Positions 52,780-63,191 of a stretch of DNA of 64,000 nt are shown in pieces. The translations under genes and the position numbers were made by a program. The notes under the pieces are model-generated. The model ran no database searches and was not told the origin of the DNA. It saw only the letters and a program-made list of their open reading frames with translations. The number at the start of each line of letters is the position of its first letter. Positions within the stretch are counted from its first letter, which is position 1. The DNA comes from Effrenium voratum (lineage: Eukaryota > Sar > Dinophyceae > Suessiales > Symbiodiniaceae): positions 1 to 64,000 of the forward strand of contig CAUJNA010001585.1 in assembly GCA_963377175.1 (NCBI GenBank), written 5' to 3'.

Positions 52780-53683
52780 CCCGACGTCGTTTGACACTGG
52801 TCCGCCCAACCCGTTTGATACTGGTCCGCCCAACCCGTTTGATACTGCCGCCCAACCCGTTTGATACTGGTCCGCCCAACCCGTTTGCTGAGGGTGCGAC
52901 AGGTGATGCGGAGGACGCCGGCCTGGATTCGTCCAAATGGGAGGCAGGGTTGGGGGGTTGGGCTTGGTGCCAGACGGGTCTGGGGGAGGGGTCATTCTCT
53001 TTTTAAGTACTGGTTCGCCCAACGGGTCTGGTGGTTTTTCGCTTAGTACTGGTCCGCCCAACGCGTTTGGGAGGTTTGGGGATTTTTTTTGAAGTACTGA
53101 TTTGCCCAACGGGTCTGGGGTTTTTTAGCTTAGTACTGGTCCGCCCAACGCGTCTGGAAGGTTCGTTTATTTTTGTAAAGTACTGATTTGCCCAACGGGT
53201 CTGGGCGGGTTCGGTTTTTTTCACGTACTGGTTCGCCTAACGGGCCCGGGGGGGTTTGGCTTAGCACTGCCTCGCCCAACGGGCCTGGAGGGCGTTTGGA
53301 TTTTTTCAAGTACTGGTTCGCCCAACGGGTCTGGGGGTTTCATTTTTTTTCAAGTACTGGTCTGCCCAACGGGCCCGGGGGGGTTTGGTTTAGTACTGCC
53401 TCGCCCAACGGGCTTGGAGGGGTTTCGGATTCGTTTTCAAGTACTGGTTCGCCGGCCTGGAGGGTTTCGGATTCGTTTTCAAGTACTGGTTCGCCCAACG
53501 GGTCTGGGGGTTTCATTTTTTTTTCAAGTACTGGTCTGCCCAACGGGCCCGGGGGGGTTTGGCTTAGTACTGCCTCGCCCAAAGGGTCTGAAAAGCAAGT
53601 ACTGGTTCGCCCAACAGGTCTGGGGGTTTCATTTTCTTTTCAAGTACTGGTCTGCCCAACAAGCCTGGGGGATTCGTTTTTAA
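52780..53683. repeat. Minisatellite AAGTACTGGTTCGCCCAACGGG
   Basis: About fifteen units of 45-65 bp. Each has AGTACTG(G)T(T/C)(C/T)GCCCAACG(G/C)G followed by a T-rich tract. Interrupted at 53684 by the retroelement and resumed at ~63680. Confidence 0.92.
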
Positions 53684-53813
53684 GCTAGGGGTTTGTCTTT
53701 TCCCCTGTGTTTTAATCTTGGTTGAATCTTCGGCCGCGTGCCATTTCTGCTTCAAGCCTTTTGGTAAGGGACATGCCTGGAGGGTTTGACCCCTCTTTCG
53801 TTCTTTTTTGAAC
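53684..53813. repeat. Split direct repeat A1
   Basis: 130 bp beginning GCTAGGGGTTTGTCTTTT and ending TTCTTTTTTGAAC. Identical as read to 63349-63478. Confidence 0.92.
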
Positions 53814-53832
53814 TTCGCACTGCCGCGCCGCC

Positions 53833-54225
53833 ATGGCCTTTACCGCATTCGAGTTGTGCATGCATTTTGCATCATCTTTGATTTGGCAGTTCCTGGATGC
53901 AAGAGCCACGCATGCACTACGCGCCGTGGCTTGGATCGCGCACACCTCCGTGCCCGACGACGCCCCGGCATCTACCACTCCAGCTGCACCGCGTACCTTC
54001 GGGAGCACTTCTTTTTTGACACCCGGCATAGCAGTCGGCATATGGGACTGCCTTACTCCCAGCGACCGCACCGCATTCCAGGCCACGGAGTGGTGGAACC
54101 ACTCAGATCTGCGCTGGTTCACGCAGGGCCTCGGAGTGGTCCCCGCATCCGACTCAGACTCAGCATCCGACGAGATTTCCGAAAACGAAGCACGGCACCT
54201 GAACCGCCCCAGGCGTGCAGGGTGA
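53833..54225 (+). CDS. Retroelement ORF, first exon candidate
   Basis: 131 codons starting MAFTAFELCMHF, 20 bp after repeat A1. Contains FLDARATHALRAVAW, an alcohol-residue-rich middle and an acidic tail DSDSASDEISENEA. It ends by running into CAGGGTGAGTGC, an excellent 5' splice site, so this is probably exon 1 of a spliced gag-like gene. Not recognised. Confidence 0.4.
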   Translation: MAFTAFELCMHFASSLIWQFLDARATHALRAVAWIAHTSVPDDAPASTTPAAPRTFGSTSFLTPGIAVGIWDCLTPSDRTAFQATEWWNHSDLRWFTQGLGVVPASDSDSASDEISENEARHLNRPRRAG

Positions 54226-55730
54226 GTGCAGCATGCCTTTTTTCGCTTGCAGCACAAATGCGCACCAGCTCAGCATGCTTCGATTGTGACCGCACCTGAC
54301 TCGCCGCAGCGCATGCCTGAAATTAACCACCCAAGCAATCAGGCGGCCTTCCGCCCCGCTGATTCCAGCTGCACGCTTGCATTTGTTTGTGTTTCTCGTA
54401 AATGTGCCATTTCCACTTTTCAGAAGCAGCAGCATGCTTGCTTGCCGCACGGGTTCCAAGTCCCTGCCAGTGCAATTTTCAAGCCGCATGGGCGTTTCAC
54501 TCGGAGTGCAAACGTCGCCGCAGGCTCAGCATGGGTAGCCTGTGACGCACTCGATTCATCGCAGTGCACGCCTAAAATTAACCACCCAAGCAGTCGGGCG
54601 GCCACTCGCCCACTTTTCACCAGCTGCGTGCCTGCCATTTATAATGCCTTTTGTGAACGCATCGTGCATTGCCACCTCTCACGCGCACCGACTCGCATGC
54701 ATGACTCACATGTTGTGGTTTCCCGCCGGCCTGCCTACAGTGGACCACGCTTGCACTCAAGCCCGCATTCACCCTTCAGGCACCGGCCTCAGATGCAGGG
54801 GACGCACCGCTGTTGCTCCTTTGCAAATTTCGAAATTTTTGCATAATTCCAGCCGGGCCGCATGCCTTTGACTAGACACATGCATGAGGCGCACCTGCGT
54901 GCCAACCTCATTCCAGCCGCTTGCCCCGCAGAGGCATGCACGGCAATTTACCCCTCGGCCGCACCGCAGTGCCCCGAGCGACGCCTCTGTTTGAGGCGCA
55001 GCTGCTTGCCAACCTCATTCAGGCCAGGCTGCATCGCGTTTGCAGGCCAGGCGCACGCACAAGGCCGCGTGTCCTTGCATAAGCATGTCTCGCAAACAGG
55101 ACTGGGTTGCCCCGCAGAGGCTTCCCAGCAGTCGGCCGCACCGCGTGTGCCCCGACTCACAGGATCTTGCAATGTCTATGCATCGCATGCCTGTCCCCTG
55201 CTGCCGAGCTGCAACGCATTTGCAGCCTCGGAACCAGGCCACTCTCTTGCGTACCACTGCGTTCGCAAGAGCGGCCGGCACCGACCTTACACTTTAGGCG
55301 CCGCCGCCTTCAGGTCTGGTTGCACCGCTGTTGCAACCAAGGTGTGCGCAGGATGAACAATCTAGCTCCCCCTCAGCCCGCAGGCCCTGAGAGCAGCTGG
55401 CATATAGCAGCTTCATTGAGCAGTGAGTGCCCGTACACGCATGTACCAGTCACCACTGCACGGCATTCAAGGTTCTGAAACCTTGCTTGCAAGCTCCGCC
55501 CGCAGGCGTAGCAAAATGCAAGGCTCCGCTACGGAGTCCTCGCCAACGTTGACATCCCGCAGGTATCACCCTCAGAGTCGCGACTCACATAGGGGCCAGC
55601 ATCCCAGACTCTGTTCGCGTAATGAGCCGCGTTTCGCGGTCGCGTATGCAAAACGCATGTCCGCAGTGTATGCACATCCCGCAGCCGACCAGCCTGCAGT
55701 CAAATTTCCCGATCCGCACACGCCTGCGGC
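54226..55730. other. Probable intronic/GCATGC-rich stretch
   Basis: Several open frames on both strands, but none with a credible domain. Densely populated with GCATGC, CGCATG and TTGCAT words. CCCGCAGGTATC near 55557 could be an acceptor. Confidence 0.4.
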
Positions 55731-56015
55731 ATGGAACAGCATGAGATACTGGACGCAATGCATGAGACCATCGCAAGGAGCTACCTGGACTTGGAAATAG
55801 TCCTCGAAGACTTCATGTTCGTCTTGCACAGCATACGCTTCTACATGCGCATTGTTGCCTTCTGCATGGTCATGCTGACCCTGTTTGCATTTGCCGCCTT
55901 TTTGCAAACCTTGCCCTCTGTCTTTCAGACAGAAGATTTTTTAACAGCATCATGCTGCGAGCGCATCAGCATGCCTCGACTTTGCACGCAGGATGACCAT
56001 GCCTGGACGCATTAA
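55731..56015 (+). CDS. Short ORF with one predicted membrane segment
   Basis: 94 codons (MEQHEILDAMHETIARSY). A helical N-terminus is followed by the hydrophobic stretch IVAFCMVMLTLFAFAAFL, a possible membrane helix. Its place inside the retroelement is unexplained; weak call. Confidence 0.3.
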   Translation: MEQHEILDAMHETIARSYLDLEIVLEDFMFVLHSIRFYMRIVAFCMVMLTLFAFAAFLQTLPSVFQTEDFLTASCCERISMPRLCTQDDHAWTH

Positions 56016-56211
56016 AACACTACTGCCACTTGCTGTGTGCTGACACCGTCCAAGTAATCACGTCTATGCACAGCCGGTACTAAGGTGACCGCCTGCATAC
56101 GCGCCAGTCTCAGTGGATTGCCAGGGTTGCAGCCAATGCATGTTAAACATGCGGTCTCCGCAGTTGACTCAAGGTTCTAATCCTGGCCACCCTCCATTTC
56201 CGCTAACTAGC

Positions 56212-57174
56212 ATGGCTCTGGTTGCAGAAGCTGACGCATGCCTTGATTCCATCGAGGATATCGAGGAACTCACCCCGCGCCAATGGCCCCAGTGCCACCG
56301 CGCGGACGCTTCGCCTTCCCGCATCCTGCAAGAAGGCTTCGCACAGCTGCTTGACAAGTGGATGCGCCACCCAGAGCATCGAATTCGACTCAAATGCATC
56401 AATCGCATGGGGCATCTTTGCAACTTCTTGCTTGACATCCTTTGCATTTTGGGTGTGCGCGGCATGACTTTTTGCATAGCACGCTTGCATTCCCTGTCAA
56501 CCTTCTTCGTCGACTACCTTCGCATCGACCCGCATTTGGACATGGACCGCATGCTTCAGAACCGCAAAGGCATTTCGGCGGGCTATCGCATGGCCGGCAA
56601 GTACCTGGCCATTATCCAGCCTTTCTCCGCACTGTTGTCAAATGTCAAATTTCGCTCTAGGCACAGCATGCATACAAACATGCAACCGTGCTTAGAATTG
56701 CTTCGCGAGTGGGAGGCATGCCTGATGATGGAGGACATAGCTCTCACCATCCGCTCCAGCATCGCGTTGCTGGAGAGCATCAACTCCTATGTCCACATGC
56801 TTCCAATGCCCCGCAGTGCGCATTTCTTGCAGTGGTCAGACAGGCATCACGAGTTGGCAGAGCTGGCCGACGAGTGGACTCAGTGCATGCCCAGCCCCTC
56901 GCAACCAGAGCCCAGCTCAGTTTCAGCCTTTCCGCCAGGCCTGCCTCAACCCGCCTCGCAACGCCATGCACCTTACTGCATCAGGTTCCAGGCCGATAAT
57001 TTTTACGATAAAGCATGCAAGGCAACCCACGTGTGCAGCGTGCCAGATTGCACGGGAAATCAGGATTTCGAACTTGTGCAGCCTGTTTTTCCAATTTTCA
57101 CACTGCATGCCTTGAAGACACGCGCCCAAGGCGTGGACACTCCGCGGCATGCAGACGTCGACCTCCTCACGTGA
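56212..57174 (+). CDS. Retroelement protein of unknown function, gag candidate
   Basis: The longest frame in the 5' half (~320 codons from MALVAEADACLD). Predicted largely helical: HLCNFLLDILCILGVRG, CLELLREWEACLMMEDIALT, SSIALLESINSYVHML. A Pro-rich hinge and a C-terminal region follow. It reads out into CTCACGTGAGCC, a possible 5' splice site. The position of a structural gag protein fits but no gag motif is recognised. An in-frame upstream extension to about 56113 lacks an obvious ATG. Confidence 0.4.
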   Translation: MALVAEADACLDSIEDIEELTPRQWPQCHRADASPSRILQEGFAQLLDKWMRHPEHRIRLKCINRMGHLCNFLLDILCILGVRGMTFCIARLHSLSTFFVDYLRIDPHLDMDRMLQNRKGISAGYRMAGKYLAIIQPFSALLSNVKFRSRHSMHTNMQPCLELLREWEACLMMEDIALTIRSSIALLESINSYVHMLPMPRSAHFLQWSDRHHELAELADEWTQCMPSPSQPEPSSVSAFPPGLPQPASQRHAPYCIRFQADNFYDKACKATHVCSVPDCTGNQDFELVQPVFPIFTLHALKTRAQGVDTPRHADVDLLT

Positions 57175-57318
57175 GCCCTGTTACGCTGATAGCATCGCAT
57201 GTTGCAGCATGTCCTGCTGTCACGGTCGCATGACCCATTTCTTGCCCGTGTCAGCCTTTTTCTGCCATACAGCAACAGTGCCCGCTTTTTACGCCTGCCT
57301 CGTCCAGCATCCTTCGCC

Positions 57319-58456
57319 ATGGACTTGCAGCGCATGGTGGCGGAGAACCAGAACAATCCCGCATTCTTGCAGGAAATCATCCGCATGCTTGCGCAGACGC
57401 AGTCCGATGCAGGGTCGGTGCAGCCAGAGGACGCATCCAACGCACCGGGTCCATCCAACACCGACCTCCTCGATTTTTCGGACCCGCATGTTGCGCCGGC
57501 CCCCGAGCATGCATCCGCAACAGCGGAGCCCAAGTGCAAGGCAAAGCCAGCAAGCTTGCTCCGCCCAGACCCACCGGAGCTCCCCGAAGACTGCATCCCA
57601 GCGCATGCATCGGAGGTGAAGGAGTCCGTGCCGCTGGAGCCGGCTCCAGAAGAAATCAGCATGCCCGAGCCCCCGCATGTCAGGGCACCGTGGGCTCAGC
57701 TCACTGAAGAAGAGCGAGAGGAGCAACTCGCTAGAGAGGAGCAGCCTGAGCACCCCTGGCATGACCGCATAGAGGGCACGCCAGACGCTTTGCGCCGCAA
57801 CCGCATAGATCCAGCACCAAAGCCAGCTGCGAGCCTGGACCCGCACCATGCATGTACAAAGCACCGCCCACGGGGACCAAATTCCCGGCATGCCGACCGC
57901 TCGACACGCCGCATAATTGGCCCCCACAGGAAGGCGACCCTCGCCATCAGCCGCCTCTGCATGGGTTCCCGTGGTCGCACGACGGGTCCTATTGGGCAAA
58001 CTATTGGCACCTCCGCGAGGTGCCCGACGAAGCTACCCGTTGGCATCCCGCCACGCATTCCTACAGCATCGACCCAGCATATGCGCCAACCAACGCATTG
58101 CGGCATACAGCATGCATCACCCCGGAAACCCGGGTGCAAGTTCCCGTCCAACGCCACTACCCGAGATGCCAAAAAGGCAACAGCGGGCCGCATTTGTTCA
58201 GCAGCTGGAAGCATGCATACGCATCCCCTCGGTGCGTCTGCCCCGCACCATGCGTCGCATGGAGACGCAGGGCCGCGGACTACGCATGTTGTACCTCGAT
58301 GACAACAACCGCATCAGCTGCTGCCTGCCATGTGCAAATTCCGCATGCCCTTACGATGCGGTGTGCGGTCAATACGTGGTCGACACCTCCACAGATACGC
58401 ATGACAGGCATCGCTGCAGCGGGTGTGTCGCGGACGCCCGCGATCTCAACCGCTGA
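57319..58456 (+). pseudogene. Gag-like protein with Cys-rich tail
   Basis: Starts MDLQRMVAENQNNPAFLQE, then an acidic, Pro-rich linker (PAPEEISMPEPPHV). Frame changes near 57850 (to GTKFPACRPLDTPHNWPP and HGFPWSHDGSYWANYW) and 58120 lead to LYLDDNNRISCCLPCANSACPY...DRHRCSGC, a zinc-binding-like cysteine cluster. Consistent with a nucleocapsid-type protein of the element. Confidence 0.4.
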
Positions 58457-58836
58457 TGCATTGCACGCATTCGCACTTTGCATCAGCCCGACAGCATGGC
58501 ATGCATGCAAGCGACCGCACTCCCTGCCGGGGCACGTACAGGCATTTGCCGTGCATCTCAACAGCAAGCCGCGAAAAAAGAACATTCGCCATGCAATTGG
58601 AGTCATATTGCCAGCAAGCCTCCCTAAGCCAGGGTTGCATGCATCCGACTCTCCAGGTACGAACAGACCGACTTCTAGGTCCGCATCCAGGCATCCTCGA
58701 GGCCGCGTTACGCGCCTACACGCAGCAGGCATTCACGTGACGCGTTTGCATTCCATGCCACGGCATCTCTGCCAATGCTCTGTTGCGCAGGTTCAATCTT
58801 TGCCACAGACACAGCTTCCCCTCGATCACGCCCATG

Positions 58837-59565
58837 CCATGGCGCGTTCGTGACCACTGGGGGTCGGCATGGTCAGTGAAAAGGCCGCTCGATCAGGATG
58901 CCGACAGCGAAACGCAGGAGTCCCACAACTCGGAGCACCTCTTCTTGCAGCCAACCGCAAAGCCGAAGCCGGCGCCTAGACTGAGGCCCCATCATTGCAT
59001 CCAGGACCTGCATTCCAGTCCGCATGCAACAGCAAGCAGCGCTCCACATCCGCTTGCCGCCCAGCCACGTTCCGCTGAACATACACCAACGCTTGCAACA
59101 GGTGCTCCGGTAGGCGTGCACATGTTGACGCATCCGCTTCGGCCCCCACCCCCACTCAACCATCCCAAAGCTCAGCCTGCACCAATCCTCGCCCGTGGAG
59201 GCCTGCCAATGACGCAGCCGTCACCTCTTTTCCCATGGTTTGCAGAGCATTGCCACCCGTTGCCACGACCGCCTTGCAGGCCGCAGCCCCGCAGCATTGG
59301 CCAGGCACCCAAACCGCATTCAGCAATCCGGCACGAGCCATCAGCGGCACCCTTCAACCCCGGTCCCTTAGACCTCGGGTCAAGGGCCCAGCCAGGACGG
59401 GCCATAGCCCCTCGTTTCAGACAGGCCAAACTCGGCCCGCATGCACAAAGCCAAGCCACCCAACGCGAGAAGTGCATTCAAGACTGGCAGGACCTGCTAG
59501 CACAAATCAGAACCGTTCAGTTTGCCCGAGCCAGATTTCATCATGCCCGTGTTCGCATGCCTTGA
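58837..59565 (+). CDS. Pro/His-rich retroelement ORF upstream of the recombinase
   Basis: ~242 codons starting MPWRVRDHWGSAW. Low-complexity Pro/His/Ala-rich, with a helical end REKCIQDWQDLLAQIRTV. It overlaps the recombinase frame by ~44 bp. May be the N-terminal linker of the recombinase protein joined by frameshift or splicing. Confidence 0.35.
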   Translation, partial: PWRVRDHWGSAWSVKRPLDQDADSETQESHNSEHLFLQPTAKPKPAPRLRPHHCIQDLHSSPHATASSAPHPLAAQPRSAEHTPTLATGAPVGVHMLTHPLRPPPPLNHPKAQPAPILARGGLPMTQPSPLFPWFAEHCHPLPRPPCRPQPRSIGQAPKPHSAIRHEPSAAPFNPGPLDLGSRAQPGRAIAPRFRQAKLGPHAQSQATQREKCIQDWQDLLAQIRTVQFARARFHHARVRMP

Positions 59566-60346
59566 CGAAAAAACGCACCCAAAATTTTCGGGCCCGCTTC
59601 CATACACGCAGGCCTTGTCGTTGCTGCGCTGGGCAGTGCAACTCCCTTGGGAGCCTCGCACTTCAGCATGCCTCAACTCAGACGAGGCGCATGCATATAC
59701 GCTGCACAGCCTAAAAGTGGCACTCTTGAGCGCTTCGGCCCAACTCCGCTTGCCAGAGGAGTCCAGACGTCAGCAAGGGCATCACCGTATCAATTCGGTG
59801 CAACTGTACAGCCGCGACGACACAATCGAAAGCCTCTGGGTGCAAGCGCAGATAGCAGCCGCACTCATCCGAGGCTGGCGACCCACTCGCCCGCAATCCA
59901 GGGGAGGTCAGCATCCAGTCTTCGAGCCGCTTTTCCGCGTTGATGCACAGCCCATCCCAGAGAGCATAAATTTACTGGACCTTCCCGCACCGCTACGCAT
60001 GTTTACCTACATCAGGGAACAGCAAATTCAACCTTGCATAGCGGACCCCGAGGCATGGGCAGTGCAGGACATTCAATCGTCAGCCAGCTCCAGCTCACAC
60101 GAATCAGGAGAAGAGTGCCCAGATGAAGCACCTCCTCCACGATCATCGTCGGCACTCTGCTTGGTTCAACTCACTACCGGGGCAGCAGTGCATGCAGTAT
60201 ACAGCTCCCCGGAGCACCTGCAATCCGCTTTTTGTACAGCATGCGGCCTGGGGATCCAGGTACCAGTGCATCGCATTGACTACTTAGGCCAAGAGCACTT
60301 ATGCAAGCATAACGCGTGCCAGCACGCATTCTCGCTCATGCCGTAG
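59522..60346 (+). CDS. Tyrosine recombinase (C-terminal catalytic part)
   Basis: 274 codons. LNSDEAHAYTLHSLKVALLS carries the HxxR box as HSLK, then QQGHHR and the presumed nucleophile in QLYSRDD. Spacing from His to the GHH is about 26 and to Tyr 34 residues, as in Cre and lambda-type recombinases. ALIRGWRP..P follows, typical of eukaryotic YR relatives. The N-terminal catalytic Arg (box I) is not inside this frame and is presumably upstream in another frame or exon. The second Arg is Lys here. The C-terminal CTACGLG...CKHNACQHAF may bind zinc. It would integrate the circular DNA of the retroelement. Confidence 0.7.
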   Translation: MPEPDFIMPVFACLDEKTHPKFSGPLPYTQALSLLRWAVQLPWEPRTSACLNSDEAHAYTLHSLKVALLSASAQLRLPEESRRQQGHHRINSVQLYSRDDTIESLWVQAQIAAALIRGWRPTRPQSRGGQHPVFEPLFRVDAQPIPESINLLDLPAPLRMFTYIREQQIQPCIADPEAWAVQDIQSSASSSSHESGEECPDEAPPPRSSSALCLVQLTTGAAVHAVYSSPEHLQSAFCTACGLGIQVPVHRIDYLGQEHLCKHNACQHAFSLMP

Positions 60347-60381
60347 CACAAAAAGGTTTCACTTGCAGGTGACCGCCATGA

Positions 60382-62076
60382 GTGTTGGGCGAGTGTGCAG
60401 ACCCGCCCCCAGGCCGGAACGTCCACAACGCGATCTTTGTCGCGACCAGCAGGCCCATTCTGGATGACGCATGGTTCGAACTGCTTCTACGCATATGCTG
60501 GTCGGGCAGCGTTAGTTTGCTAACCCTAGCACCGCCGTGCAAGGAATACTCCCGGCTAAAGCTTAGGCCGGGCGGGCCCAAAGCGTTACGCACACCTTCA
60601 TGCATGCTAGGTGTGCCCAATTTGTCACCCGCAGAACTCTCTCGGGTTCGCGACAGCCGCGAAATCCACAGAAGAGGACGAGAGCTGTTCAAAGCAGTAG
60701 CCTCACAAAGTGGCGTAGCAATCTTCGAGCAGCCACCGTCCAGCATGGCGTGGTTAGAGCCGGAAAATTTCCAGTGCTTACAAAACTTTCACGGGCACCT
60801 CGCATGGGTGGATGCGTGCCAACATGGTATGCTGCTCTCCAAATCATGGTGCTTTGCCAGCAACAACGCATGCATCCAGCACGTGGCCAGCAGATGCACA
60901 CATCAACAAAAGCACGCCAGCATAGCTGGAGTTCAGGGAAGCTCAGGCCAGTACCTGAGCACGCTTACAGCCGAATACCCGGCAAGTCTTGCAGCAAGTT
61001 TGATCAAACATTGCGCATTCAAAGTGAGCACGCAGCCCGAGGTCCGCCGCTTAAGCAAACCCTCCCCGCTTTCACTGCACCCCGTGCGCCTGCGGGTATG
61101 CGACGGAGCTGGCATGCATTCAACTGCAGACCACTCAATCCCTCAACCAAACCACCCGCTCACCATAGTCGCTCGGGCCTGGCTGCATTGGCTAAACGTA
61201 CAAAAACTCATCCCAAAAATTCTGGCCCATGTGGGCTCCGGCACCGACCTCAAACTAGTGCCGCTGCTGGCAGAAGGCGTGCCAACAGGGGCGGTGTCGG
61301 AGTTGCCGCGCAGCATGCAGTGGCCGCCAAAACCCCAGGCAGACCTGCCTAGTGAACTCACCGAGTGCATCGGCAACTGGAAAGCCGCGGAAGCGGAACC
61401 AGAAACAGTGTCCGCCTTGCTAGAAAAAGAAATTGCAAACGGATGGGTCATCCGCACCAGCATGTCCATCGAACAAGCCAGACAGCATTGGCATAAAGGC
61501 ATAGCAGTCGGGAAGCTCAACGTCGTGCATGCCGAAGGCAAAGACCCGCGACTAGTCTTAGACAGCACTGTGTGTGGGGTGAACCCCAAGTGCGCAATTC
61601 CCGAACGCATCAGCCTGCCAATGGCCTCAGACGTGCGCTTAGCCTTCCTCCCCGAGGACACGCACTCGTCCTTTGTGGGGGCAAGCTTTGATTTCAAAGC
61701 AGCGCATAAGCAGATCCAGGTGCACCCCAGTGAACATGGCCTGCTTTTGTTTCGGGTTGCCAACGTCCTGTACCATTATAGAGTGTGCCACTTCGGAGCA
61801 CGCTTCTCTGCATACTGGTGGCAGCGCACCGGAGCATTCCTCCTGAGACTACTGCACGGCATTTTGGGACTGCACCCGCATCGCGCATGGTTATTCGTAG
61901 ATGACCTTTTAGCCGCACTGCATCGCAATGACGCGGACTCGCAGCTGGCCCTCATGGTTATGTTTTTGTGTTGCTACGGCTCTGATCCCCAAGAAAAGTT
62001 CAATTTCTTGCGACGCCCTACGTGGTGTGGTGTGGCGCACGAATTTCCTGTATCGAGACCATCGAACCCACGCTGA
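60382..62076 (+). CDS. Methyltransferase-like domain fused to reverse transcriptase
   Basis: ~564 codons with no ATG at the frame opening; a splice acceptor or frameshift from the recombinase is likely (TTGCAG at 60363-60368). Residues ~35-180 contain LLTLAPPCKEYSRLKL (C5-methyltransferase motif IV with catalytic Cys) and IFEQPPSSMAW (motif VI-like, Gln in place of Asn). SAM-binding motif I is not obvious. Residues ~270-560 are a reverse transcriptase: LVLDSTVCGVNP, motif A SFDFKAAHKQIQVHP, LYHYRVCHFGARFSAYWW, and motif C LFVDDLLAAL (FVDD). The thumb region is cut by frame changes after 62040. Confidence 0.75.
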   Translation: MLGECADPPPGRNVHNAIFVATSRPILDDAWFELLLRICWSGSVSLLTLAPPCKEYSRLKLRPGGPKALRTPSCMLGVPNLSPAELSRVRDSREIHRRGRELFKAVASQSGVAIFEQPPSSMAWLEPENFQCLQNFHGHLAWVDACQHGMLLSKSWCFASNNACIQHVASRCTHQQKHASIAGVQGSSGQYLSTLTAEYPASLAASLIKHCAFKVSTQPEVRRLSKPSPLSLHPVRLRVCDGAGMHSTADHSIPQPNHPLTIVARAWLHWLNVQKLIPKILAHVGSGTDLKLVPLLAEGVPTGAVSELPRSMQWPPKPQADLPSELTECIGNWKAAEAEPETVSALLEKEIANGWVIRTSMSIEQARQHWHKGIAVGKLNVVHAEGKDPRLVLDSTVCGVNPKCAIPERISLPMASDVRLAFLPEDTHSSFVGASFDFKAAHKQIQVHPSEHGLLLFRVANVLYHYRVCHFGARFSAYWWQRTGAFLLRLLHGILGLHPHRAWLFVDDLLAALHRNDADSQLALMVMFLCCYGSDPQEKFNFLRRPTWCGVAHEFPVSRPSNPR

Positions 62077-62243
62077 AAAACCATCAAAATTGGGAGCGAC
62101 GTTGCACGGTTGCTCAAAGCGGGTGCCGTCAAGCGCAAAACCCTACAGGTTCTGCGACTCTCATCTGGGCTACCGCCTGAGCCCTGAACTCCAGATCCTG
62201 AGCAGCGCTATCACACAAGATCTGTATCCGCTGTTGAAGTTGC
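62077..62243 (+). pseudogene. RT thumb/connection region, frame-disrupted
   Basis: Fragments LLKAGAVKRKTLQ, LIWATA and LSPELQILSSAITQDLYP in three frames correspond to the connection between RT and RNase H. Several indels are required, so either this copy is defective or the assembly has indels. Confidence 0.5.
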
Positions 62244-63113
62244 ATGCTCTCTCTGTCCATGCGTTTACGGCCATCCACAGACGCCAAAGCCGTGCTCAAA
62301 TCAGCAGTGCATGGCATTTTTATGCCGCTAGGCTCTAAAGTTCTAGAGTTTCAAGGGGCATGCATTCGCACGCCAGCCGACCTGCCTCGCGTTGTGCCTA
62401 GCCACAAGTCCGCTTGGGTGCGCATAGCGGACGCCTCCGCCGAGCACACTCGCCTGTCCAAGATGAGCAAACACAGCGTAGAATGGCTGCTGCAATGCTT
62501 CCATCTCGACCTCGCATGCCCGCTGAGAAGCAAACCAATGCTGGCTTGCAAAGCCGCCGCGGATGCCTGCGCCGAGGGCAGTGTAGTAGGCATAGGAGGT
62601 TGGTTCATCTCCCGCAACTCCGTTGCGTGGTTCGCAGAGACATGGCAATTCCAAGAAGTCCAGGAACAATGGCCATGCCTGACCAAAGAAGCCCAGCGTT
62701 ACATCGCATGCTTCGAAACCTTGGCCCAACTAGCACTCATGCGGATCGCGTGGTCCTGCGAGGGACAAGGCGTGCATGGCATTTGCATGCCCACAGGAAC
62801 AGATAACACAGCTTCCGAAGCCGGTGTTAATAAACTGTTCACCACCTCTTGGCCCTTGCAAGTCTTTGTGCAACTTGTTGCTGCCTGGGCCCATAAGCAC
62901 AAATGGTCCGTGATCGCGTCACACATCCCAGGGGAGCACAACATCTGGGCAGACCAGCTCAGCAGAGGTAATACCTCCGCATTCCAGGCTCGACCAGAAG
63001 CCAGAGTGCGCTTCCGGCCGCATGATTTCTGGCCTCACGCATCAGCTCTCACGCTTCACCCTGCGGACGCACCGTGGAGACCCGAGCACGTGGCTGCTTC
63101 GCAAACGCACTAA
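62244..63113 (+). CDS. RNase H domain of the retroelement
   Basis: ~289 codons. The RNase H fold is indicated by DACAEGSVVGIGGW (first Asp), YIACFETLAQLAL (Glu), GTDNTASEAGVNK (second Asp) and HIPGEHNIWADQLSRG (third Asp). It removes RNA from RNA-DNA hybrids during reverse transcription. It ends ~78 bp before repeat B1. No further catalytic domain lies downstream, unlike DIRS1 where methyltransferase and recombinase follow RNase H. Confidence 0.75.
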   Translation: MLSLSMRLRPSTDAKAVLKSAVHGIFMPLGSKVLEFQGACIRTPADLPRVVPSHKSAWVRIADASAEHTRLSKMSKHSVEWLLQCFHLDLACPLRSKPMLACKAAADACAEGSVVGIGGWFISRNSVAWFAETWQFQEVQEQWPCLTKEAQRYIACFETLAQLALMRIAWSCEGQGVHGICMPTGTDNTASEAGVNKLFTTSWPLQVFVQLVAAWAHKHKWSVIASHIPGEHNIWADQLSRGNTSAFQARPEARVRFRPHDFWPHASALTLHPADAPWRPEHVAASQTH

Positions 63114-63191
63114 AGAGGGGGTAAGGTGATTTGACCGTTTGCTTAGAACTCTAAAGTGGGGGTATTCCGACAGGCTCCGCATGAGATGCAG

